The notes under the pieces: generated by a model
The model's input: only the letters and a program-made list of their open reading frames with translations
Databases searched by the model: none
What the model was told of the DNA's origin: nothing
In this document: piece by piece, positions 23,033 to 33,668 of the stretch
Position numbering within the stretch: position 1 is the stretch's first letter
Layout: each line of letters starts with the position of its first letter
From: Cryptomeria japonica
Taxonomy: Eukaryota; Streptophyta; Pinopsida; Cupressales; Cupressaceae
Assembly (NCBI RefSeq): GCF_030272615.1
Contig: NC_081407.1
Span: 374,591,018 to 374,655,017 of the forward strand
DNA: 64,000 nucleotides
Reading direction: 5' to 3'
Translations under genes and position numbers: made by a program

Positions 23033-24208
23033 TCAAACAACATTCCTCCCCTTAGGAAGAAACAAAACCAAAGATGTATCCATGAAGTCTCCCCAATCAT
23101 GAAGGGAAGATGTATGAAGAAAACTCATGATGAAAGGAATCTCTGAAAACTGCTCAAGTGTCCCCATGTCGATGCTAAAAGATACCCCCTCCAAAGGTGG
23201 TGAACTGCTCCACACTACTGAAAAAGGAACTCCAACATCTAGTGAAGATGAATGTAGAACAATATCCAAAGACTCATGTGTCTCCTCAAAGCATAAAGAG
23301 ACCTCCTCCAACTGTTGTACATAAGTATCCACAATCATGTCAACCTCGAAAGAATGATCATGTAGAGAATGAACAAGAGGGTCAGAGTGTGCCCTCGCAA
23401 CAATCGAAGAAGGATCATCTTCATCAAAGAGAAGATGTATGTCATCAATGATGTCTCCCAAATTTGCAATGTAGGATTCCATAAATAAACCTGCAATATC
23501 TGTCAAGTAATCATCCCATGAATCTGAAGCTGGAAGACAATGAATATCCTGCTGCACTGAATCACATGAAGGCAAAACTGTCGCACTATCTGCATCATCA
23601 GGTGCAATAGGTGATGTGATATCAATATGAGGAGATGAAATACAAGACTCAAGAATGGGGGTACATGTGAGAATCCCCATGTTCAAGTGTCCAAAGTTCT
23701 CCTCAAAATCTGAATCATCACAAGAAGTGTGATCATAATGTGTAGAATCATCAAATGTGAAATCATCATCATCAACAAAATCTGAAAAGGAGTATAACCG
23801 AGATGCATGATCAACCACCCCAGTTGCAATGATAGCTCTAGTCTCCATGTCTCTAATGAAAACTGAGTCAGGTGTGAACTCCACAACTCTCTTAGTTGCG
23901 CCATGTGTGATTTGATAGATAGAAAGGAGATTGTTTGTCAAGTGAGGTACACACAACACATCATTGAAGGAGTTATCCCCAATGTCAATAGATCCTTTCC
24001 CAATCACATCCATGTATGTATGATTGCCCATCAAAATCTGACGCATGGTGCAAGGCTCAAATGTAGAGAACATAGACTGCGAAGATGCCATATGATGAGA
24101 AGCCCCTGAATCTAGAAGCCATCTCTCTGAATCATGACTGATAGTAGCACATAGAGCTTTTCCTTTTCCTGTTCCAAAAGAGTGATTTTTTCCACTTGTA
24201 GAAGCCAT
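23033..24208 (-). CDS. Protease with long acidic tail of element H
   Basis: An uninterrupted frame of 391 codons. The retroviral-type aspartic protease is complete at the start, with 'WLLDSGASHHM' (catalytic Asp about residue 33) and the later 'GKGSIDI' and 'VLCVPHLTNNLLSI' strands. The conserved 'ATGVVDHASRLYSFSDF' end follows, to about residue 148. A short 'FGHLN' could be a relic of the GAG-pre-integrase motif. The remaining roughly 240 residues are rich in Asp, Ser, His and Glu and match no integrase or RT motif I know. In autonomous copia elements this is where integrase begins. The frame is probably a downstream part of the same Gag-Pro polyprotein, separated from gag by two stops (24426 and 24229). 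Confidence 0.75.
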   Translation of the reverse strand: MASTSGKNHSFGTGKGKALCATISHDSERWLLDSGASHHMASSQSMFSTFEPCTMRQILMGNHTYMDVIGKGSIDIGDNSFNDVLCVPHLTNNLLSIYQITHGATKRVVEFTPDSVFIRDMETRAIIATGVVDHASRLYSFSDFVDDDDFTFDDSTHYDHTSCDDSDFEENFGHLNMGILTCTPILESCISSPHIDITSPIAPDDADSATVLPSCDSVQQDIHCLPASDSWDDYLTDIAGLFMESYIANLGDIIDDIHLLFDEDDPSSIVARAHSDPLVHSLHDHSFEVDMIVDTYVQQLEEVSLCFEETHESLDIVLHSSSLDVGVPFSVVWSSSPPLEGVSFSIDMGTLEQFSEIPFIMSFLHTSSLHDWGDFMDTSLVLFLPKGRNVV

Positions 24209-24337
24209 GAATGCTTGCCCTTTTCCTTTTCAATGTGAGGAAGTGGAAGTTGATGAATCATCCTTCTTGTAGACTTTAGGCAAATCAATGTTATGCTTTT
24301 TGATGATATGTGTGAGCTCATCAATCTTCTTAGTATG

Positions 24338-24379
24338 GCAACGATGCTCCTCATGACCAATCTTTTTACAATAAGCACA
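24338..24379 (-). other. CCHC zinc knuckle of element H Gag
   Basis: Minus strand encodes 'CAYCKKIGHEEHRC', a perfect C-x2-C-x4-H-x4-C, in line with Gag just past the stop at 24425. Confidence 0.85.
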
Positions 24380-24424
24380 AGTAGGTCTCTCCCTCTTTGT
24401 TGAATTATCTCTCTTGGAAGAGGA

Positions 24425-25165
24425 TTAATCTCCTTGTTTTGGAGAAGATGGTGCTTTTTCTTTAGGTTTTGATTGCCATTTCTTCTTGTTTGAGTTGTCC
24501 TTTCCTTGATTTCCTTTGTTCCCTTGATTTGCCACTAATGCTTGAGACTTAGAAGAAGCCTTAAGAATGCCCATGCTTATCAACTTAGTTTGTTCCATCA
24601 TCAATAGTTCATTGAAAGCATCAAATGTAGGCATTTTGTAGCTTGAACCCATTGTCATCCTATGGGTTTGGAAACTAGAAACAAATGCTGCATATTCTTG
24701 TGGAAGCTTGCCTATCAAGTTGAATATCAATTGAGTATCCTTCTTATCAATGCCACAATCTTTGAGTTGTGCCCTCAACTCATTTTCCTTAGTGACATAA
24801 TCTTGTATAGTATCAAAGTTCTTGGGATCTAACATGGTGAGATCACTATCAATTTGATATCCCCTAATCTCATCAACTTGACCATACAAGTCTTGAAACT
24901 TTTGCCAAGCATCCTTGATTAGAGTACATTTCTCAATATGAAAAATGAGATCCTTTGATACATACTTTCTTAAGGTACCAATTGCCATGATATTTTTAGT
25001 GAGCCAATCTAAGTGACCAACTGGATCAGCCTTAGGATCAACTGGAGAAACAATAGTTCCATCAATGTAATGAGTGAGTCATTTTTCCTTAAGTTTACTC
25101 CATGCATCAATTTTCCAAGTAGCATAGTTATGTGGAGTTAAGAGAGGAAACTTAGAAGAACCCAT
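24425..25165 (-). pseudogene. gag of element H
   Basis: The ATG at 25165 starts 'MGSSKFPLLTPHNYATWK', the usual beginning of a plant copia Gag. A stop near 25078 interrupts it, and the frame then runs from 24988 to 24425. The central part ('LIKDAWQKFQDLYGQ', 'LIFNLIGKLPQEYAAFVSSF') matches the UBN2/Retrotran_gag_2 family. A Gln/Lys/Asn-rich linker then leads to the zinc knuckle. Only one internal stop and one at the end, consistent with a recent insertion. Confidence 0.85.
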
Positions 25166-26724
25166 AGCAGCAAAAAGGAAGGAACACAAGAGCACAAAAG
25201 CACAAGAGACACCCCCCAAATTCAATCAATCAAAGTACCCCCCCTAAAGTGATGATTTTGGCACTTTATACTTAGTGCGATTACAATGAGCCACTTGCAA
25301 AACAAGACAATGTGGACTTATGATGCAAATTTTACAACTTCTCAAATGAGATACAAGAGACTTCAATCAATAGTGCAATGAATCTAACTGAGATTCAAGC
25401 AAATATACAAGTACCAAGAGAGCCAAAAATGGCCAAGATCTGAAAGTACAATTTCTACTTACAATGACATCAATCTGATAGATCATGTGAAAGTAGATGA
25501 AAAAATACGCACTTTCAAAAAAAAGGGCACCTAAAAAGGAGGTCGTATGACCCCAAACAAAGCCTCTGAAGTTGCAAAAACTGGGATTACTCAGGGACAG
25601 TCACCAAAAACTATATTTTCTGAAAAATCCATGTGTCAAAATCAAAAAATTCTTTCACCACTGCGGAGAGCACAAAATTCTAGCCCATTTCAAAAAAAAT
25701 TGCACCCAAAAAAGAGCAAAAATAAGCAAGTTATGGCCATTTGAAGTTGAACTGCAAAATCAAAAATGCAAATGAGAGGGGGTCCAAAAATTTTCAAACC
25801 CTGCTGATGTGGCGCTGACGTCAGCAATTCACTGGGTTAAATTTGATGGCCGTATGACCATCGCAAAAACTTTGCCCTCTGCTGACTGGGCATACGAAAG
25901 GTACCCGCGGGCCAGTGGCGGGCGCGGGTTCGCCGGTTTGGTTGACTGGTGAGTCCGCGTGGCATCGAGAGGCGGCGGGAGGAGCACGCAGGAGCCGCTG
26001 GGTGGAGACCGACGGTGGCGGGCGGACCTGTGTGGAGCCGGGCGGTGGCGTCGTGGCAGCGGTGGGCAGCGCAGGTTGAAGCAGGGAGGACGCACGAAAT
26101 GAGGATCCGGTGGAAGCAAGCGGACGCCAGAGACTGCAGCTGGTGGCGGTGGTGCTGCCGAGTGCCGGAGACTGGAGGAGCTGGCGCGGGGAGCTGTCGG
26201 CGGCGGAGTCCAGCAGTGATCATTCTGCGACGGCACGGACAGTGAACCGACGGATAGGACGTGGCGTACGGGCTCGGCAGACAGCGTCGTCAGACCTGCA
26301 GATAGGTACTGACTAACAAACCTACGACCTGCAACACGCAGGTACGTTCGGCACGGGGGGGTCTGCGGACCCCCAAAAACCTTTTTTTTTTTTTTTTTTT
26401 TTTCAATTTTTTGATGATTTTTTTCGATTTTTTCATTTTTTTTTTTTGATTTTTCAATTTTTGAAACCAATTTTCAGAAGAAAAAAAAATATTTGAAAAA
26501 AATAAAATAAATTCCGAAAATCCGTACGATATAGCAAAATTGGGGAAAAAAAATTTCTCACCAAAATAGGCCGAATTTATAACCAAAATTCATGGAAACG
26601 GTCTTCCGGACGCAATGGAGAGGTCGGATCTGGTCTAGGACGCCTCCAAAAGATGTTGCTCCTCAGATCTGCCTCTTGACGTCGCAATAATGCCTCTTCA
26701 AGACGAATCAATGAAGCCCCAATA
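25166..26724 (-). other. Long leader of element H with GC-rich block
   Basis: Between primer-binding site and gag lie about 1.5 kb without recognised genes. About 25805-26370 is strikingly GC-rich (many CCG/CGG and GCGG runs), flanked by a T-run at about 26382-26403 and AT-rich sequence. GC-rich frames in both strands are compositional by-products. The block belongs to the element, since it lies between its LTRs. Confidence 0.7.
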
Positions 26725-26736
26725 GCTTTGATACCA
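26725..26736 (-). other. Primer-binding site of element H
   Basis: The reverse complement is TGGTATCAAAGC, adjoining the 5' LTR and one base different from the site of element A. Confidence 0.92.
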
Positions 26737-27226
26737 TGTTGGATTTTGCCAAGATCAAGGGGTCAATGAAATGTACAAAATAGAGACATAATATAGGACA
26801 AGAATAAACTGTATTCTCATCAATAGAAAATGATCAACAATCAACTGGATTATCACCAATACAATGAATAGAGGCTTGCTTATATAGGCAAGGCCATATG
26901 GATGTATGAGCACACAAATATGACATGTGGCTCAATAAGAAACAAGGGTAGGTAAGAAATAGGTGTGGGTAGGTAGGAGAAATAATATAATATTCCACAT
27001 GAGGTGGATCACCCACCGAAGGTGGAATTATCACTCCACAATAAGTGGATATGATAGTGTAATAACAAGATCAACACCATAAGAGGTGGAATTTCTCCTA
27101 CACACACTATCCCAATGTGGCACAAACACCCAAGTGTCTCATATCCAAACTACTATGAAATCATTATCCTAAGTAAACTTAAGTAAGTGTAATAATATCC
27201 ATGATGAATAATTATTTACACCAACA
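26737..27226 (-). repeat. 5' LTR of element H
   Basis: 490 bases with TGTTGG...CCAACA ends on the + strand. Near-identical to 22170-22660. Confidence 0.96.
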
Positions 27227-27231
27227 CATTC

Positions 27232-27960
27232 TTCTCAGGAATTGGAGGGTCCACAGCAACAACCAAAGGATTATCAACCTTTTCATTTCCATCATTTGTT
27301 TTCCATGTATCCTCTTCTCTAACTTCTTTCACACTGACCTCTACCTGTTCATCAATCTAGACTTCTGGAATAGAAGTATCATCCACTGTCTACTCGGCTT
27401 TCAGATTGACTTGTGATGTCTTGTCCTGTTCTTCTGGATGAGGTTCTTCTTGCCCTTTAGCCTCATTTACCTCTTACTAATTATCTAACAAAACTTTTGT
27501 CAAAATATTTTTATTCTCCTTTGGAACCTCATCTATCTTTCCTAACATGATTTTATTTACCCTATACTTACTTCTAAATTCATTATTTGTTAATTTGAGA
27601 AATCTATCTATCTCTTCTATAGAAATAACTAAACATAAGCTGACTAATACATACTCCTTCAGTATCTCATCTTCCTTATTTGTCATCTACCTTCTAGCAT
27701 CCAAAATGTCATACAAGCTCTTGGGTATTACTGTTATTAGTTTGATTAGAGCTTTACTGTACACATTTAGGTATTGTACACTAGCCTCTTCTAGTCTTCT
27801 CTTCCCAGATTCATAAAAATTGGCATACCACTCAAATAGTGGCTTCAAGTTACAGTTATTAACTACTTCATTGACAATCTCATCTAATGTTACATACCAC
27901 AAATTCTATAAATCAATCTTGAAATAAATTGAGCTCCTCCTAAATCTCCACAAAAATGAT
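27232..27960 (-). pseudogene. Middle part of ORF2 of element B
   Basis: Minus-strand frames 27687-27902 and 27477-27686 read through one stop. They align by eye with ORF2 of element D at about 51480-51760: both have 'YL(N/D)(V/I)Y.K.L', then 'LYD.LDARR' or 'LYNKIDARR', then a helical stretch ending near 'RVN'. An acidic linker follows toward 27232. Homology ends about 27960, so the 5' part of B appears deleted. Unknown function. Confidence 0.6.
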
Positions 27961-29360
27961 TATGAATACTAGGGCATAAATTTATAAATAAATGGGTGAA
28001 GAAACTTGATTAAAAACAAACTCTATAAATCAATAAATGCAAACTCGAGTTTCATAATGGTGTAAATCAGACCTAATGACAAAAATGGTGTAAATCATAC
28101 TTATAGGTCTAACTGACACCAAAGTTGATCAACATGGTGTAGAGTCGGATTTAAAACCCAACTTGACACCAAAATAGGGGACTTAACTTTAAAGTTAAAC
28201 TTTTGAAATTTTAACAAATTGGATGGAATTCCAACCTCAAATACCAAGTATTCAAAGACAAATGAGATGACAAAAATGCCTCATTACTCATCTTAACAGA
28301 AAAGAGTATGAATTCGAGAAAAAATCATAGGGGTTATCCTATTTTCACAAAAAATGAAAACAACGATAATATATACAACTACACACACACACACACACAT
28401 CTATATATGTATTAGAGAAACTGAAATCCAAGTGAAATATATTTGATAAATTTAAATCCAAGGTTTCACTTGTTTGTAGTTCTCTCGCTCGCATAGTCTC
28501 TAACCTTTTCTCCAAGGTTTGTAAGCACTAGCTTCCTCTGATTTTAAAATATATGTTGTCGAATACAAATATTACAATTGAATACTAATAATATTTAAAT
28601 GGCCATAAAAAATACTATCAAATATGCATTAGAAAATAAGAGGAACCATTAAAGATATAGACAACTCAAGATGAGGTAGATATAGGCCTTAGGGCTTTTC
28701 ATATTGCAACCTCAAAATAAAAGGATGATACTCATGATTACCAACTTAGTAGGCTAGAAGTAAAAGTGAACACCAAAAAATAAACAATATTTTTAAATTA
28801 AAGAGAAAAGGAAGAGGACTTGGAAAGTATCAAAATCAAATGAAGAGTTAATGCAATCCACAAGCTCTAATGAAATCGGTAAGGCCCTATAACGACATCA
28901 TTGGAAATTCATGTATGGAAGAATATAATTTTTCTTTCCTATCCTAAAGTTCATCAAGATGACTTGATGCTTGAAACCATGTTACAAAAAGAAATAGACA
29001 TGGGTGAATCTTCCCTCTGACTAAAGTTACAATTTAAAACTAAAAATACCGAAAACCAAAAAAAAAAAAAAAAAAACTAAACAAATTTAATATTACATAT
29101 ACATTTAAAGATTTGTTTCAATTTCCTATTATGATTTGAATAAATTATTTGTAATATTCATATCAACTATATGCATATCGACATGAAAATATTCATACAT
29201 TTTCATTCGTACAAAACAATCATTTTTTATTTGCAATATACACCCTATGTTGAAATACAATAAACCCTATCTTTACATAAAGTTATACAGATTATTTGAA
29301 AATAAACTACTAGAAGAAAGAAGATTGTTCATTACAATGTAGCTTTAAATAGCATCTATA
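27961..29360. other. AT-rich sequence without recognised genes
   Basis: No ORF or retroelement motif of weight is seen. Short repeated phrases around 'atggtgtaaatca' and 'cttgacaccaaa' occur at 28055-28185. A (CA)n run lies at 28381-28400 and an A-run at about 29057-29076. Confidence 0.6.
28381..28400. repeat. (CA)n microsatellite
   Basis: A short run of about ten CA dinucleotides. Confidence 0.9.
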
Positions 29361-29361
29361 T

Positions 29362-29480
29362 GCATGAAGGCATAAATAGTATAACTTGAAACCTCAAAAA
29401 CAATATAACCTAGCTCCATAACCATATACCTTAAAACCCCATAAAAAATAACTACAATAGACATACATGAAGGCATAAAC
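29362..29480. repeat. Minisatellite, left part (interrupted by element D)
   Basis: A unit of about 100 bases starting 'gaaggcataaa(t/c)agtataact' contains 'ctccataaccatata' and 'aaaaccccataaaa'. The next unit begins at about 29470, is cut by D at 29480 and resumes at 54155. Confidence 0.7.
29476..29480. other. Target-site duplication TAAAC of element D (left)
   Basis: TAAAC here matches 54155-54159 directly outside the right LTR of D. Confidence 0.88.
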
Positions 29481-29705
29481 TATTGGCAATTGACACTCAT
29501 CTAGTTTAGTTGTGTTGTCATTGATGGAAACACACATCATTTTGGTTTGGACACTTAACCGGTACTCACTGGTATTCATGATTCAGCAACCGGCATTCAA
29601 GTCATCCAGCAGACAAGGGAAACTACCAAACTAGGAACCGATATATGAGGCCGACATAGGAGATTGATCTGACAAGTTTACATGGCAACAATCAGCAGCA
29701 TCGGT
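29481..29705 (+). repeat. 5' LTR of element D, first part
   Basis: It aligns with 53214-53436. It starts TATTGGCAATTGACAC where the 3' LTR has TGTTGGAAATTGACAC. It is cut at TCGGT (29701-29705), the duplicated target of C, and resumes at 47427. Confidence 0.9.
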
Positions 29706-31087
29706 TGTTGGCATTGCACGAAGATTGCATTGAAGAAGATATTAGGAAGTATTGTCATTGATGTCAATAGCAACCAGTAATGAAGCAGTATAGCAACTGG
29801 TAATGAAGTAGTAAAGTAATCGGTAATGAAGCAATGAAGATCAACTGGTAACCCTATCCAGTTGAGAAGAAGAACCCTAACCGATAAAGCTTGAAGATCA
29901 GTTGTGATGATCTATGACCGAGTGATGATCGATGATAAAGATTCCATGTAAGCATGTTGCATGTGATGAGTTTCAAAATGGTTTTGGTGCGTAAAGATAA
30001 CAGATTATCTCGGGAATGATCAAATGCATAGTATGAAGTGACAAACACGTGATGTGTTACTGGATTCAAAGTGCAATGATGCAGGAGTTGTTTTAGATGC
30101 CTAGAAGAATGTAAAGTTGATTGCATGTAATCTAACGGGCAAGATTGAGCCGATGTGTTTGTAATCTCTATGAGAATTTTAGGGTTTGTGTTTTGTTACC
30201 GGCCTAATGTATTTGTTTATAAGGTCGATGAATTGTTTGAATGAGTCATTGGCAAATTTGATTAAGTGTAAAAGTGATTGTTGTCGAACTAGGAGGTGTG
30301 TCTGCAGAATGATGTGAAGGAAGATAGGTGCGGTAAAAGGATCTGATTCAACAAGGAAGTGTTATTACCAGATCGGTCAAGAACCTATTGTTCTCTAACC
30401 ATTACAGCAGTTTGAAATCCCCTAACGAGGTAAGCTCTAACAGGCTTGTTGTTGAAATCTTCTAACCAGGTGATCCATTAGCTTTGATTTGAAATCCTCC
30501 ACCGAGGTTACCTTTAACAAGGTATTTGTAGTCAATCCCTTAACCAGGTGGTCCTTAACCGGATTTGTTCCTAACAGTTAATTCTTGTATAAGCTTCTAA
30601 CAAGGCTTGGCTCCTAACAGGGTAAACTTCAGAAGAATTAAAAATACGTGTGGGTATTCATCCCCATCATGGTTTTTCCCATTTCGGTTTTCACGTGAAA
30701 AATCATTGTGTCAAGTGGTTAATGATTTTGTGGATGTGTTTTTGGTATGGTTGATATGAATGATTGGTAAGTATGCATAGATATATCTAAATGATTGGAA
30801 ATGATCTGAAATATATTATTATTGGTATTAGTGAAGTGGTTTAAGGTTTTGGTCAAGGGATATTTAAGTTTTAGATCTATTGCATTATATCACTGAAGTA
30901 TTAGGGCAACCAGTAAGGTTTAACAATGCAGCTGCAGATTTGTTAAAGTGACTAAACCGGTAAACTTTGTGAGTTGATTTTAAGTTGAGAATAAGTTTGG
31001 AGAAAAGTTAGTTTACTCTTCAACTACTGATTCACCCCCCCCCCTCTAAGTAGTTGAACGGATCTTTAGAGTTTCATCATATTATTA
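29706..31087 (+). repeat. 5' LTR of element C
   Basis: TGTTGG...ATTATTA, 1382 bases, partner of 46020-47426. Has a TATA-like TTTATAAGG at about 30216, the 'tggtttttccc' box near 30670 and 'tgattcacccccccccc' near 31030. Confidence 0.95.
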
Positions 31088-31089
31088 CT

Positions 31090-31101
31090 TGGTATCAAAG
31101 C
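31090..31101 (+). other. Primer-binding site of element C
   Basis: TGGTATCAAAGC lies two bases after the LTR end. Confidence 0.92.
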
Positions 31102-31158
31102 ATTTCAGGTCCTCTTGAGTATAAGCCTAATAACTTTGAGGAAAAGATCCAGGAGAAA

Positions 31159-32124
31159 ATGATGAAGAGAGAGGGTCTGAAGTTCAATAGAGATAACTAT
31201 AGAATTTGGAATTATAGGATGAATATTTACATCAAGAGCTTGGGAAGTCAGTATTGGGATCATGTTGTTACTAAGTATAATGTGCCTAGTGGAATTCTGA
31301 TAGATGATCAAAAGAAGCAACAATAGGAGAACAATCAAGCATTGGAAGCCATCATCAGTACCTTGTCAGATTTAGAATATGTTGATGTTCATGGATTGGA
31401 GATTGCATATGAAGTGTGGATTAAACTGGAAGATATCTATGGCGATGATGAGCATGTAAAGATACCCAAGGGAGAGAGTCTTAGAGGAAAATTTGATGAT
31501 ATGAGAATGGTTGAAGGTGAGAACATTCAATAGTATGGTCAGAGAATCAATGAGATAGTTGGAGAAATCAAAAGTGCTAGAGGTATAGTGGAGGATGCCA
31601 TTGTGGTTAGCAAGGTATTCAGAACCCTTCTACCAATCTACGCTATCAAAGTTGCAACCATTCAAGAACTCAAATCTATTGACAAGATAAAGGTAACTCT
31701 TGACTCTATCATTGGTAAATTGACTGCATTCGAATTAAATGGTTTTGATGGAAGTGTTCAAAGGTCAGAATCTACATTTAAAGCCTCAGTCTCAATCCCA
31801 CTAGTAAGGAAAAGCATAGAAGTAAGTTACAGTCATGGATCCAGATCTAGTAGAGAGGTAGATGATGATGATAGCTTGATGGAACTCAAAGCATTATTGT
31901 CCAAGCAGTTACCCAGAGGTACAAGTAAGTATAGAGGTAAATTACCACTGAAATGTTTTGCATGTAACCAGATAGGACATATTGCTGCTAACTGTCCTAA
32001 TGGAGATAACGAGGAAAAATGAGAGAAATATAGGAAGTTTAAAGGTAAAGGAAAAATAAATTGTCTCATTGCAGTGGATGAAGGTATTACAGATGAAGAA
32101 TCCAAGGAAGATACAAATGGGGAC
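31159..32124 (+). pseudogene. gag of element C
   Basis: The ATG at 31159 opens 'MMKREGLKFNRDNYRIWNYRM', the usual DUF4219-type start of copia Gag. A UBN2-type core follows ('GLEIAYEVWIKLEDIYGD', 'DAIVVSKVFRTLLPIY') and a perfect knuckle, 'CFACNQIGHIAANC', near 31953-31994. One frame throughout, with stops at 31324, 31531 and 32020. The protein is cut at 32124 by a solo LTR and resumes in frame at 33669. Confidence 0.9.
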
Positions 32125-33663
32125 TGTTGGCATTATAACAAACAAAGGGAGATTGTTGGTATTCCAATTACAATGAGAGATTGTTGGCATTTCAATAAGG
32201 ATATTGAGAAGGTTGTTGATGACTATGGATATAACTGATTGAGGATGTTCATTGTCTTAATATTATTATTTTGTCATTGATGTCAAGAAATTGATTTTCT
32301 GATTCAGTATGATGTTGCCATATCTTAAGAAGTATGTTTTGAAAAGAGTTAAGATGTCGGTAAAAGACACAGAAAGAATGTAACGAATAAGGGGAGGAAT
32401 AAGTTATTCAATGGGCAACTATTACCGAGTTAGACAATGATGAGATCATGATGTTTAGATTGTTTTGATATCCTACATATGCTATTGTTTGTAAGGTTAA
32501 TACTATACTATGTTACCGAGCAAAGAACCTAGTTGGTAAACCCTAAGGAACCTAGTCGGTAAACCCTAAGGTTATCACTATCGGTTAATGAAGGCAGAAT
32601 GTCTACTGAGTGAAGTTTAGTATTTACCGAGTTGTAACCGAGTAATAACAGAATGCATTGAATGTATAAAAGCATTATTTAATGAAGGAAGCTGATGAGT
32701 TGGAGTTGATTAAATGATTGGTAAGTCGTGCATGAAGTTTGTTAAGAATCTATGGCAATGGAAGATCGGCAAGAAGATCTACAGCTCAGATTGAACCGCA
32801 ATACCTTAGCACAAGTTCCAAGAAATGTATACAAGTTCCAAGGTGAGGTAAAACATTTTCAGATCGAAGGATACATTGAACCTGGTCGAGTTTGAAGATC
32901 TGATGGCTATGATTGATCATGGGAAATGTGATCAAGGAGATTAAGCAGTTAGCAAAATTGTTTATAAATAAGGAACTGTTGATAAACAATGTATGTGGGC
33001 AAGTGTAAGCATAGGAATGCTACATAGTGATTACCGAGCACAGAAGCTTGAAGATCTATTTTGATAACAAAGTACAGAGCCCAGCAGAGGGACAAGATAA
33101 GTCCTATGACTAGATTGTATTGAGAAAATAAGAATCTACTTTAGCATTTGTAGATGTGAAGTTGCAGATATATTTTATTACTGTTATTTTTTGAAGTGGC
33201 AAAAAATCTCTTAACCGAGTGGACTTAACAGTCTTATTTGTAAAACCCTCTAGCAAGGTGACATTTAGATTGAGTGTTTGAAATCCTTTAACAAGGTCAC
33301 CTCTAACAAGGTGAAGATCCTAACAAATCTAAGGTAAATCCCTTAACCGCGTCACATCTAGCAATGTGTTTGTAATCTTTAACAGGATTTGCTTTTAACC
33401 GAGCATACTCTAGAAGAGTATATTTCTTAGTGGGTCTGAAATCCCATAGTGGTTTTTCCCTATTTGGGTTTCCACATTAAATCTGGTGTTATATGTTTTG
33501 TGATCTTATCTATTTATGAGTCCGCGTGCTTTACAGTTTTTCTGATAAGTTTACCGAGGTTGAATCTATTGTTTTTATGGAAGATTAAGTTTGTATGATT
33601 CACCCCCCCCTCTCATCTTGTTAGCTTGGAATCTGTACTAAACATTTAGTATCAGAACTATCA
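32125..33663 (+). repeat. Solo LTR inside element C
   Basis: TGTTGG...CTATCA, 1539 bases, flanked by perfect GGGAC duplications (32120-32124 and 33664-33668). It contains TATAAATA (32963-32970), the 'ggtttttcccta' box (about 33452) and 'tgattcacccccccc' (about 33597). Removing it with one GGGAC puts the gag-pol frame back in register. The distal end holds 'ttagtatcagaac', which looks like a primer-binding site but lies inside the duplication-bounded unit. Confidence 0.9.
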
Positions 33664-33668
33664 GGGAC

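Larger units (their letters stand above)
22170..27226 (-). mobile_element. Young non-autonomous Ty1/copia element H
   Basis: This is a complete element in minus orientation: 5' LTR 26737-27226, primer-binding site 26725-26736, a 1.5 kb leader with a GC-rich block, gag, zinc knuckle, protease, a Ser/Asp-rich tail, polypurine tract 22661-22670 and 3' LTR 22170-22660. The LTRs differ by two substitutions and one single-base indel over 490 bases, so the insertion is recent. It split element B. There is no integrase core, RT or RNase H: about 3 kb of pol is missing. Movement would need enzymes from another copia element. Confidence 0.9.

Noticed and set aside
22668-23036. 122-codon minus-strand frame with many Phe/His/Cys
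   Set aside because: Purine-rich 3' non-coding sequence of H, next to the polypurine tract; no domain and no independent support.
23127-23451. Plus-strand frames opposite the protease of H
   Set aside because: Shadows of the open minus-strand 391-codon frame.
25829-26586. GC-rich frames of 98-213 codons on both strands
   Set aside because: Low-complexity Pro/Arg/Ser and Lys/Phe sequence produced by a GC-rich block and T/A runs within the leader of H; no domain and no start support.
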